The translations under genes were made by a program, and so were the position numbers. A stretch of DNA of 64,000 bases from Legionella brunensis (GTDB taxonomy: Bacteria; Pseudomonadota; Gammaproteobacteria; Legionellales; Legionellaceae). Where the stretch lies: NCBI RefSeq assembly GCF_001467025.1, contig NZ_LNXV01000004.1, positions 395,264-459,263 on the forward strand, in the 5' to 3' direction. Shown in pieces: positions 17,597-25,202 of the stretch. Under the pieces are notes generated by a model. That model saw nothing but the letters and a program-made list of their open reading frames with translations, was not told the origin of the DNA and did no database searches. Position 1 is the stretch's first letter. The number at the start of each line of letters is the position of its first letter.

Positions 17597-18532
17597 ATGC
17601 AATCCAAATTCGAGAATTTTAATGACTTACCAAAAGAACTTAAAATTGAAACCGCTCCAAACTTATCAAACCGTGAGTTAGCAAATCTGTCTATAACATC
17701 AAAATATCATTTTAATTTGTTTGAACCTCTGATTGCTGTTCGTAAGTTATTACATCATGTGACACGCGGGGAACATGATGCGGTTAAAGCGATGTTAAAG
17801 AAGGACATGAGTTTAATTTTTAAAAGGGGCATCGTTACGGATTGTTCTGGGCGAGAATTTGAGAGCATCAGCGCTTTTGAATATGCGCTGTGGGCCCTGG
17901 ATAAACATATGTGGGCAGCAATGATTGAGTGCATTCCAAGTAATGAAGAAGGCAGAAAGGTATTCGCAAGATTGATTGCTCAATACAACAAAGTGAACAC
18001 AGACGGAGTCACTTATAAGCTTAATGGGAAAACAATCACTGAACAGCATTTTGATTTCAATAATACCATCATCAAAGAGCTGCAAACACAAGTGGACTCA
18101 ATAAACGCACCAGGGGTTAAAAATTGGGATGCCATTGATAAACAATGGAGAGAAGGTGTAGGTAGTGCCCAAAATCTTTTTCCTATGCATGTTGTTTATG
18201 AGTACTGCTCTGATCAACCTTTTTATCCTGTGCTGAACTTTACCTCGCAGCCTAAATCATCAAAGCAGTTTTATAATTGCATAACTGAAAAACATGAAAA
18301 TTGGTTTAGTGTTGATTCTAAGTTGTCGGTTGATTTTGCAATATACAAGGCCCCGCTCGGCTTGCGGGCCTCGCGCGCGGCGCGCCTCCCCCCAGCCGGC
18401 GCAGACGATTTGGATGCCATGACGGCATTATGTAAAGTAAGAACAAACGATTTTCTCGATCTTAAATCACAGCTTGAAGATCAGATGACGCTAGATAATC
18501 ATCACCAAATGTCTCAGATTTTACCGAATTGA
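17597..18532 (+). CDS. F-box/ankyrin-like protein, candidate Dot/Icm effector
   Basis: A protein of 311 residues. The N terminus, DLPKELKIETAPNLSNREL, continuing into LANLSITSKYHF, fits an F-box (LPxEL...L..L...L...SK), the module that recruits eukaryotic Skp1-Cullin ubiquitin ligases. Next, LLHHVTRGEHDAVKAMLKKD and SAFEYALWALDKHMWAAMI look like degenerate ankyrin helices. The tail LDAMTALCKVRTNDF with LKSQLE is, to my knowledge, a recurrent ending among Legionella effector-like proteins. Start: ATG at 17597 follows AAGGCG; an ATG at 17573 is in frame but has no site. A GC-rich block at 18350-18412 encodes an Arg/Ala/Pro-rich insert unlike the rest. Secretion by Dot/Icm is inference. Confidence 0.65.
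   Translation: MQSKFENFNDLPKELKIETAPNLSNRELANLSITSKYHFNLFEPLIAVRKLLHHVTRGEHDAVKAMLKKDMSLIFKRGIVTDCSGREFESISAFEYALWALDKHMWAAMIECIPSNEEGRKVFARLIAQYNKVNTDGVTYKLNGKTITEQHFDFNNTIIKELQTQVDSINAPGVKNWDAIDKQWREGVGSAQNLFPMHVVYEYCSDQPFYPVLNFTSQPKSSKQFYNCITEKHENWFSVDSKLSVDFAIYKAPLGLRASRAARLPPAGADDLDAMTALCKVRTNDFLDLKSQLEDQMTLDNHHQMSQILPN
18350..18412 (+). other. GC-rich in-frame island inside the F-box/ankyrin-like gene
   Basis: Roughly 60 bases made almost only of G and C, in a gene that is otherwise strongly AT-rich. They include near-palindromic blocks (GGCCCCGC facing GCGGGCC, then GCGCGCGGCGCGC). They keep the frame and encode a low-complexity Arg-Ala-Pro stretch. A second GC-rich patch with a perfect GGCGGC/GCCGCC hairpin follows the stop (18555-18570). 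The pattern is compatible with a small palindromic element inserted in a coding gene, or with a structured low-complexity segment native to the family. I cannot decide between these. Confidence 0.5.
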
Positions 18533-18554
18533 CATCATGCCGGTCGACGAGCTC

Positions 18555-18570
18555 GGCGGCATAAGCCGCC
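18555..18570 (+). other. GC-rich hairpin downstream of the F-box/ankyrin-like gene
   Basis: GGCGGC-ATAA-GCCGCC forms a perfect six-pair stem 22 bases after the stop codon. It lacks a T tail (AGAGGTG follows), so it is not a standard terminator. It sits in a patch of GC-rich sequence that includes GTCGACGAGCTCG, unlike the surrounding DNA. Confidence 0.4.
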
Positions 18571-18691
18571 AGAGGTGTAGTATTAGTAAGTTATTAAGTG
18601 ATCAAATAAATTGCATATTCAAGTTAACTTTTGCGTTAAACTAAGGTCTATTTAGGTGGCAGAAAGATGTTGGATAAAAAGCTGAAAAAGA

Positions 18692-19296
18692 TATCGTTAT
18701 CCCCGATTTAATGACAGTTACCGAGATGTTTCAGAGCTGTTGCTGTACCGAGGGATTGAAGTGAGCTATGAGCCGTACGCCAAGGGTGTATCAAATTTGG
18801 CCCTCATTTTGGGCACGTGATTAAGAAACGAGAGCCAAGGCCATCGGATAAGTGGCATTTGGATGAGCAGCAACTGCGCATTAAAAGCGAGATTTATTAT
18901 TTATGGCGGGCGGTAGATGACGATGTTTTCGAGCTGGATGTGTTGTTGTAGAAGCGCCGTAACAAAAAAAGCAGCCATTCGCCTTCTGACGCGACTCCTG
19001 AACGCCTATCCTAAACCACGGGTTATTGTGCCGGACAAACTGAGAGGCTACACGAAACCCATTCAACAGATGAGCGAAGCTATAGATCATCGTTCACACA
19101 AAAGACTCAATAACCGAGCCGGGAATGCCCATCAACCTAAACGCAGAAAATAAAAATGTCTTATTCGTTTCAAGTCACCCGCCCATGCCCAACATGTCTT
19201 CGCGCTCAAGGGGAAAACCAGAAAGCTCTTCGCCATCGCGGTTGGTCGTTTCACGAACTCGACATCAAGCCAACAAGCTCTCCTTAAAATCGATTG
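18692..19296 (+). pseudogene. IS6-family transposase remnant
   Basis: Conceptual translation across frames gives an IS6/IS26-like transposase. It runs RYRYPRFNDSYRDVSELLLY, then a frameshift near 18795-18800 into FGPHFGHVIKKREPRPSDKW, then HLDEQQLRIKSEIYYLWRAV with the catalytic aspartate. A premature TAG follows (in FELDVLL-stop-KRRNKKAA), and then NNRAGNAHQPKRRK. A final shift near 19145 leads into KCLIRFKSPAHAQHVFALKG. The conserved glutamate of NNRAEN is now glycine (NNRAGN), so catalysis would be lost even in frame. The N-terminal start and the inverted repeats are not evident. The remnant abuts the orphan 3' gene fragment at about 19300, so it probably marks where that gene was cut. Confidence 0.88.
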
Positions 19297-19304
19297 TTGA
19301 TGAT

Positions 19305-19751
19305 ATGGAGTCTTTATTGCAAAATACCATCAGCAATTTGGCGACTACTAATCAGGCAATTAAAGATACTACCTACGTTCCGTTTAGCCTTGTAGATATC
19401 CCTTCCAGTACAAGAAGTGGTAAAGAAGTGGATCAATGGCTGCAGAACAAATTATCTCCGGATCTTAGTCTTAAAGAGTGCAAAAAGTCCTATATTGAGT
19501 GTCTGAAAAAGTTAGCTAATAATCTGGAAGCAGAGGAAAGAAAAGGATTAGCACTCTACATTTTAAATAGTCCCGATCATTTCTTAAAAAAAGAAAGACA
19601 TTTCTTTCGTAGCCAGACACACTCAAATGATACTTTCTCCGTTCACGAGCTTGTTAACACACTGATGCAAGTAGAACAACAGAATGGAAAAATTACTATC
19701 CATGATGAAGAATACAAGAAAGATCATGTTATTCCTCGTCATGTTAAATAA
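19305..19751 (+). pseudogene. Orphan C-terminal fragment of an effector-like protein
   Basis: The open frame runs back to 19125, but codons before about 19290 are out-of-frame IS6 sequence, so only the last 149 codons look native. The C-terminal part, with ALYILNSPDHFLKKERHFF, SQTHSND and ELVNTLM, ending IPRHVK, matches the end of the 47.1-48.9 kb protein almost motif for motif (HILRSPNHFLKEERHFF, SETHSNE, KLVNTLF, ISRHVK). This looks like the 3' remnant of a larger modular gene whose 5' part was lost to the IS6 element. An internal ATG at 19305 could still allow a 148-residue product. The function of the module is unknown. Confidence 0.7.
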
Positions 19752-19844
19752 TATTCTGTTGCATAAAACACACATTGCCTCATTGTGGCATGCTTTTTCT
19801 GTGACAAAAAATAGCTTTGGTGAAGTCAAGGCATAGCAATTGTA

Positions 19845-20561
19845 TTATTTTTTAGCCATAAGCATCTTTTTATGGGTAGCAGGAAATTGGTTTAGTGCTG
19901 TACCTATTTGTTTATATAACTCAGGTAACCATCGAGGCTGTGCGAAGTTAGAAGTAGCGGCCTTTCCTATGCGTAAATCATTCGGAGCAATGATTACTTT
20001 CACATGACTCAGTCCTACTCGACGAGTCAGTAAAAAGAGTTGATCTATAGCCCAGTCTCCTACAGCTAAACAACCAACCGAGAGGGATTTACCATGAAGA
20101 AAAATATTGTTTCCTAAATTTTTTCGTCCATCTTTAATGGCCTGTAACCGGTCAAAATGATTGGGGTAATCAATCATCATTGATAAGTGCATGGCGCTAA
20201 AAGGATTGAAGGTAATTAATCGATAGATCCCCTCAGGAATTTGCCCGTCTCTTTCTTTGAGTTTAGGACCAAGGCGACCGCTAAAAGCTGTTAATGGATA
20301 AGTGTGTATATAATGCCAAGACTCATTGTCATTCTTAGCCCACAATTCCAGTTGTCTTTCTTTTTTAAAGGCCAAAAGAGCAACATCTTTTGGTGGATAA
20401 GCCACATTTGAGTGCGCAAAAAATCGTTTTAATTCAGGTTCAGTTCTCAATCCATAACGCGATACTGCTTTATCAATTGCTTTATCCCAATTTAACTTAG
20501 GAGCCATGCTCAATGACATTGAAGAAAATAAAACTAAAAAGGATAAAAACAGACTTCGCAT
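19845..20561 (-). CDS. YafK-type L,D-transpeptidase domain protein
   Basis: An exported 238-residue protein. The signal peptide SLFLSFLVLFSSMSLSMA is followed by the YkuD catalytic domain: GPKLKERDGQIPEGIYRL, then NIFLHGKSLSVGCLAVGD with the catalytic histidine and cysteine. This SxGC-AxGD version belongs to the YafK/DpaA branch; E. coli DpaA (formerly YafK) is an amidase that detaches Braun lipoprotein from peptidoglycan, so the enzyme here could cut rather than form L,D-bonds. It acts in the periplasm. It lies downstream of lssZ-lssY on the same strand, with a 150-base gap. Confidence 0.85.
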   Translation of the reverse strand: MRSLFLSFLVLFSSMSLSMAPKLNWDKAIDKAVSRYGLRTEPELKRFFAHSNVAYPPKDVALLAFKKERQLELWAKNDNESWHYIHTYPLTAFSGRLGPKLKERDGQIPEGIYRLITFNPFSAMHLSMMIDYPNHFDRLQAIKDGRKNLGNNIFLHGKSLSVGCLAVGDWAIDQLFLLTRRVGLSHVKVIIAPNDLRIGKAATSNFAQPRWLPELYKQIGTALNQFPATHKKMLMAKK

Positions 20562-20711
20562 AGTATTGACTATATAAAAATTTCCGATATGTTAACAAAA
20601 AGAACAAAGTGTCAACAGTCCCATAAACCGTTTTCTTACATGGTAAAAAAAGCAAGGTCTATCGTCAATTCAAATTTACTTGCTTTTATTACTCAGTAGC
20701 AGGATATACCT

Positions 20712-21311
20712 CTAAGTTGGTTGCTGAAATTTATTTTGCAAATGCTTGGGTAATTGCTTAGTAACAAAGCTAGGCGCTGTTGTTAGCTCACCAACTGATG
20801 GCAAAAAACCATAATGATTCGGGCACATAAATTTCACTTTACTGTCCGGACTTATTTTATAGAAGACATATCTATAGTCGCAGTAGGTTTGTTTATTAAA
20901 GGTAGCTACTTGAAGGATTGGAGTGCCTGGTAACCGATTTTCAATAAAATATGCATTTACCCATACATTAATTAATAATAATACTACTCCCGTGACCAAT
21001 GTTGCTGAGACAAAACCAGCTCCATAGCGTAAGAAAGTATTTTTGGTTGCGTATAAAAAAGAAAACAGCAGATATAATATAGAAATAATCAGTACTATTA
21101 AATTTAAAGAATAAGTTGCGGCATGAAGATAATCAAAATAACTACCGAGAATTTCTCCACCCGAAGCTCGATACTGTAATAATAAGGTGATTAAACTTAC
21201 CCATAGTGCAACCAGAATATAATTGTTCCGCTTGGACTTAATACCCCAAACTAACACTAACAGTCCCAAGATAGGAAGCAATGAGTGAATTACGTCCGCA
21301 ATATTAATCAT
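20712..21311 (-). CDS. lssZ: LssZ-like membrane protein
   Basis: A 199-residue integral membrane protein with about four helices in its first 120 residues (LLPILGLLVLVWGI, LVALWVSLITLLLQY, LNLIVLIISILYLLFSFLY, ATLVTGVVLLLINVWV). A soluble C-terminal domain with two cysteines (YCDYRYVFYKI, FMCPNHYG) is probably periplasmic. It lies about 100 bases downstream of lssY on the same strand, the order known from the Legionella lss locus, and the size agrees with LssZ. The name is based mainly on this context. The function of LssZ is not established; the type I secretion genes lssB and lssD are not found next to it. Confidence 0.55.
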   Translation of the reverse strand: MINIADVIHSLLPILGLLVLVWGIKSKRNNYILVALWVSLITLLLQYRASGGEILGSYFDYLHAATYSLNLIVLIISILYLLFSFLYATKNTFLRYGAGFVSATLVTGVVLLLINVWVNAYFIENRLPGTPILQVATFNKQTYCDYRYVFYKISPDSKVKFMCPNHYGFLPSVGELTTAPSFVTKQLPKHLQNKFQQPT

Positions 21312-21413
21312 TAAGTTAATCCTTCTAAATTATTAGGGCATTTCTTGCACACCAATAATGATTAAATTGAATTTTTCTAGTTTAACTCAGACTCATGAAG
21401 ATGTCTTCCCAAT

Positions 21414-23471
21414 TTAAAGGGCATTTAATGGCTCAATATATACACTGGGCTCTCTCACTAAAAGCAAAACAGGCTCGACTTGAATTGGTAACTTTAAACT
21501 AATCAGCAAAGGAGTTTGTCGTTGTGGAAATTGAGATAAAGCCGAGCTTATATAAAAAAGTGAGATTGGTAGATTAGCATTGTTGATAACAGCATTCTGT
21601 AACTCATGTGGTCTTGGGAGTTTGCGAGGGTGTACACTACCAAGCCATATTGGCTGGCGATAATGTTGAAGATGGTAGTTAGAACGCCAAATTCGTAGAA
21701 TTTGTACAGGATTACCATCTTTAGGTTGATAAGTCATCATCAAAACTGGTTTTCGATTTAAATAAAGTTGAGACATTAGTGGTAAATCTTGCGCCGAGGG
21801 TTGTCCACTCATTCTTGTTAACAGTGAGTTAAACAAGGAGTCGTTAAATTTTTTCCAACCGAAAGCGGTTAATGCCTTCTCCAAGCTGGAAATGGAACCA
21901 ACATATTGAATATTAAAAGCACTGATATAGCTTCCGATTCGGTTGGTTCTATATACAGGTAGAAGGGGCTTTTGTTGATTCCACCAAAGTTCCTCGGTAA
22001 AAACATATTGAGCCAAATAGGGTTGATGATTTCGCAGTGCCTGGCGATAGGTCAAACTTCCTACCATTCCTGAGATCAGGATGATTATCACCAAGATAGC
22101 CAAAGGGCCATAAGTAGTACATTCAATATTTGCTTTATACCGACGATAGAAAAGCCAATGAAACGAACATAGGCTAAACCCGCATAAGTAGGCTCCTAAA
22201 CTATCCGTTAACCAATTATCTCCAAGATATAGAGGGGCTAACCCTGCAAGAAACAAAGCACAAGAAAAAATAATTTTTACGAAGCGATTTATGAGAGTTG
22301 CTTCGTAAGCATTAATAAAAAACATAAGGGCTCCGAAAAGAGCCGTCGCATAGGTTAATCCTATTATTGGAAACGAGTTATTAGTTTTATTTTCTAATAA
22401 TCCTTGTGGTCTTGGACTGTCGATAGCCCAATGTACAAAAAGTAAAATCAGGGTACAGGATAAACAAAGACTAAGCCAATAGGCTAAAGAGCGCCAATCA
22501 CGATAGTAAAGGGCTATAAGAGCTATGATTATTATTACCGAAAAAAGAGTAAACGGACTTATAATTTGCGAAGCAATAATAAAAAAAGTATCGAATGAGT
22601 GCGTGCGTAAGCTCTGTAAAAAAAGATGAGCCGGCTGATTAACATCATCAATCCATATTTCTTGAAAAACTAAGCCTGCTAATATCCAAAATAGTAACGT
22701 GCTCAGTATAAATAAAATAACCAGAGCTGCAGTTGGATAATAATTTAGCTCTTCGGCTGGCGTAAGAAGTTTATATATTTTAGCTAATTTTGGGTAATCA
22801 CGGGACCAGGACCAAAAACTGTGCAATCCAGAGCGGAGCAAACGATTTAATCGGATAAATAACCACTTAAGTCCTACGCTTAACAACCAAATACCAGCAA
22901 GTAATAACAAGACTGCGATAAAAAGCCTCGTAGCGCTTTCACGAGATAATTCACTGCTTGCTGCACCAAGTAGCACACCAGGAAATACATATAAAATTGC
23001 CCAGCCTATTGCAGAGAGTGTGTTAGCAATAAAAAAACGCCACTGGCTCATTCTCATCATTCCCGCAATAACTGGAATGATTGAGCGCAAGGGACCAACA
23101 AAGCGTCCAACTAAAACACTCTTGCCTCCATGTCGAGAAAAATATTCTTTGCCATACAGTAGCCAGTTTGGATATCTGCTAAACGGCCAAATGTTGACCA
23201 ATTTTTCACTGAATGTATAGCCGAGCATATAACTTGCACTATCACCAGCAATTGCCCCTAAAGTAGCAGCCAAGAGGGTTAAGTCAATTCGCATAACGCC
23301 AGAGCCTGCAAGAATACCAACGGCAGTCATAGTAACAGACCCAGGAATAATGCTGCCAATAATTGCTAGTGATTCAGTAAATGAAATTAGGAAAGTAATT
23401 AGCAATGCCCAATGAGGATGAGCATGGAGCCAGATAGTTAGCGGTTGAATATAATCGGCAAAAAAATGCAT
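21414..23471 (-). CDS. lssY: LssY-like protein: DedA, PAP2 and C-terminal LssY domains
   Basis: A 685-residue inner-membrane protein with three parts. Residues about 1-205 form a DedA/SNARE-associated domain (FTESLAIIGSIIPGS, and GRFVGPLRSIIPVIAGMMRM with the conserved arginines). Residues about 245-460 form a PAP2-like phosphatase domain, but its motifs are partial (DSPRPQG and NSFPIIG suit KX6RP/PSGH remnants). The last 200 residues form the LssY C-terminal domain, probably outside the membrane. The combination suggests lipid or undecaprenyl-phosphate handling, which is inference. It begins three bases after lipB and is thus co-transcribed with the dacA-dat-ybeD-lipB cluster. LssY was named from the L. 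pneumophila lss locus. Confidence 0.85.
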   Translation of the reverse strand: MHFFADYIQPLTIWLHAHPHWALLITFLISFTESLAIIGSIIPGSVTMTAVGILAGSGVMRIDLTLLAATLGAIAGDSASYMLGYTFSEKLVNIWPFSRYPNWLLYGKEYFSRHGGKSVLVGRFVGPLRSIIPVIAGMMRMSQWRFFIANTLSAIGWAILYVFPGVLLGAASSELSRESATRLFIAVLLLLAGIWLLSVGLKWLFIRLNRLLRSGLHSFWSWSRDYPKLAKIYKLLTPAEELNYYPTAALVILFILSTLLFWILAGLVFQEIWIDDVNQPAHLFLQSLRTHSFDTFFIIASQIISPFTLFSVIIIIALIALYYRDWRSLAYWLSLCLSCTLILLFVHWAIDSPRPQGLLENKTNNSFPIIGLTYATALFGALMFFINAYEATLINRFVKIIFSCALFLAGLAPLYLGDNWLTDSLGAYLCGFSLCSFHWLFYRRYKANIECTTYGPLAILVIIILISGMVGSLTYRQALRNHQPYLAQYVFTEELWWNQQKPLLPVYRTNRIGSYISAFNIQYVGSISSLEKALTAFGWKKFNDSLFNSLLTRMSGQPSAQDLPLMSQLYLNRKPVLMMTYQPKDGNPVQILRIWRSNYHLQHYRQPIWLGSVHPRKLPRPHELQNAVINNANLPISLFYISSALSQFPQRQTPLLISLKLPIQVEPVLLLVREPSVYIEPLNAL

Positions 23472-23474
23472 GGC

Positions 23475-24083
23475 TTAATGTTCAAATTGAGTTAAAAATA
23501 CCTCAGTAAATTGTTTACTGACGCCAGCAACACTTACATTGGGAATATAATCACTAATTTGAGTCATTTTAAGTTTGGCAAATCCACAGGGATTAATTCC
23601 TTCAAACGGTGTTAAATCCATAGCAACGTTAAGAGCAATGCCATGATAGGTGCAGCCATTTTTCACACGTAATCCTATTGATGCTATTTTTTTATCATCC
23701 ACATAGACTCCAGGCGCTCCTTGCTGTGTTGATGCATCGATATGAAATCGAGCCAGCAAGGTTATCAAAACTCGCTCCAACTGGCAGACCAGAGTTCTTA
23801 TTCCAAGATGTTGCCGTCGAATATCCATCAGGACATAAGCTACAAGTTGGCCTGGACCGTGATAAGTGACTTGGCCGCCTCGATCACTTTGTACAATGGG
23901 AATAGCATTGGGATTTAGGATATGCTCAGCTTTACCTGCTTGTCCCTGCGTATAGACCGCTGGGTGTTGAAGTAACCACAATTCGTCAACAGTATTTTCA
24001 TCTCTTACTGAGGTAAATTCCTTCATATCATTCCAAACAGAGAAATAAGGTTGCAGTCCTAAATTTCTAATATTCCACATCAT
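23475..24083 (-). CDS. lipB: Octanoyl-(ACP):protein N-octanoyltransferase
   Basis: This enzyme moves octanoate from acyl carrier protein to the lipoyl domains of 2-oxoacid dehydrogenases and the glycine cleavage system. The 202-residue protein shows the family blocks [30 protein letters not shown] and [11 protein letters not shown] with HGIALNV, then [13 protein letters not shown], which contains the catalytic cysteine and lysine. It overlaps ybeD by four bases, the common dacA-ybeD-lipB order with dat between dacA and ybeD. lipA is not adjacent. Confidence 0.95.
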   Translation of the reverse strand: MMWNIRNLGLQPYFSVWNDMKEFTSVRDENTVDELWLLQHPAVYTQGQAGKAEHILNPNAIPIVQSDRGGQVTYHGPGQLVAYVLMDIRRQHLGIRTLVCQLERVLITLLARFHIDASTQQGAPGVYVDDKKIASIGLRVKNGCTYHGIALNVAMDLTPFEGINPCGFAKLKMTQISDYIPNVSVAGVSKQFTEVFLTQFEH

Positions 24084-24346
24084 AGTACCATTTTAATATC
24101 AGGGTGTTGTGTCAATTCAAGATATAGAGCATCCAGAGTAATTTGATCACAAACATAAATTGTTACAGTGATAGCTAGATAATTACCTTGCTGACTTTCT
24201 TGACAAATTATTGCGTCGTCAGGTGTTGCTGGAAAATGCTTGCGCGTAATTTCAGTAACTTCTACAAAAAAATTATCCGTATTGGTTCCAATAATTTTTA
24301 GTGGAAAGTTGCAGGGAAACTCTATTAGCGATTTTTTATCGGTCAT
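24080..24346 (-). CDS. ybeD: DUF493/YbeD family protein
   Basis: An 88-residue protein with the DUF493 pattern: [15 protein letters not shown] near the start, then the [14 protein letters not shown] helix, a [13 protein letters not shown] strand and [15 protein letters not shown] at the end. The fold is an ACT-like regulatory domain. Its role is unknown. It is placed, as usual, directly before lipB and overlaps both lipB and dat. Confidence 0.9.
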   Translation of the reverse strand: MTDKKSLIEFPCNFPLKIIGTNTDNFFVEVTEITRKHFPATPDDAIICQESQQGNYLAITVTIYVCDQITLDALYLELTQHPDIKMVL

Positions 24347-25190
24347 ATTGGTTATGGATTAGTTGTTGATATTTCGCATTAATTTGTTCCCAAAATACAC
24401 CGCCATAGCCATTACCTATTGGTAAATTATCAATGGTAGTTATGGGATAAATTTCTTTGGTAGTACTTGTTACCCATACCTCTTGTGCTTGCAAAAGTGC
24501 TTTTGTGGGAATTTTTTCCTCTCGAAGGGGCCATGATAAGGATTTTATAAGTTCAATAGTAATTTGACGTGTTATACCAGGTAGACACATATTATCAAGG
24601 GGAGGGGTATAGATAATACCGTCAGGGTCCACTAGAAATACGTTGCTTGCACTTCCTTCAGTAAGGATACCATCGCGCGATAGAATAGCTGTATTGGCAC
24701 CTTGTGATACGGCTTCATCATTAAGCAAAATATTGGCAAGCAGGGATGTCGTTTTGATATCACAACGTAGCCAGCGAATATCTTCAACAATATTCGCACG
24801 TAAACCGAGTTTTTTTGTCTCAAAAGAAGCATAAGGCGTATGGATAGTAAAAACAATGACCGAAGGCTTTAATTCGCCTGGGATGTCGTGTTTACGAACA
24901 CCTTGATTGCCCCGTGTGATATGGACATAAAGTTGCAGATCTCGAGCTCCATTTTGTTCGATCAACGTATTGAAGATAGTCCTCCAATTAAGCTTCGGGT
25001 TAGCTATTCTGGCATGCATCAGGCTTGTTTCTAGTCTTTTTAAATGCCTTTCAACAAAAAAAGAGCGACCTTTATAAACAGGGATAACTTCATAAACAGC
25101 ATCAGCAAACAAAAAACCTCGGTCAAATACCGAGATTTTTGCTTCAGAAGCAGGGAGGTAGTCACCGTTGATAAAAACAATGCCTGACAT
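24336..25190 (-). CDS. dat: D-amino acid aminotransferase (class IV)
   Basis: A PLP-dependent fold-type IV transaminase that interconverts D-alanine and D-glutamate with 2-oxoacids. The 284-residue protein begins FINGDYLPASEAKISVFDRG, has the PLP lysine in DIKTTSLLANIL (about residue 145), the glutamate in GILTEGSASNVFLV and the phosphate loop CLPGITR. Placement directly after dacA, with 12 bases between, links it to D-alanine metabolism and favours D-amino acid over branched-chain transaminase; 4-amino-4-deoxychorismate lyase is less likely. Confidence 0.85.
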   Translation of the reverse strand: MSGIVFINGDYLPASEAKISVFDRGFLFADAVYEVIPVYKGRSFFVERHLKRLETSLMHARIANPKLNWRTIFNTLIEQNGARDLQLYVHITRGNQGVRKHDIPGELKPSVIVFTIHTPYASFETKKLGLRANIVEDIRWLRCDIKTTSLLANILLNDEAVSQGANTAILSRDGILTEGSASNVFLVDPDGIIYTPPLDNMCLPGITRQITIELIKSLSWPLREEKIPTKALLQAQEVWVTSTTKEIYPITTIDNLPIGNGYGGVFWEQINAKYQQLIHNQYDR

Positions 25191-25202
25191 TATTGCGTAT
25201 CC

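Noticed and set aside
18881-19153. Frames over the IS6 remnant on either strand as new genes
   Set aside because: Joining frames gives a clear IS6 transposase; the isolated frames are fragments or shadows.
19125-19304. N-terminal 60 codons of the 208-codon frame at 19125-19751
   Set aside because: They are the IS6 transposase C terminus read out of frame; the native effector sequence starts only near 19300.
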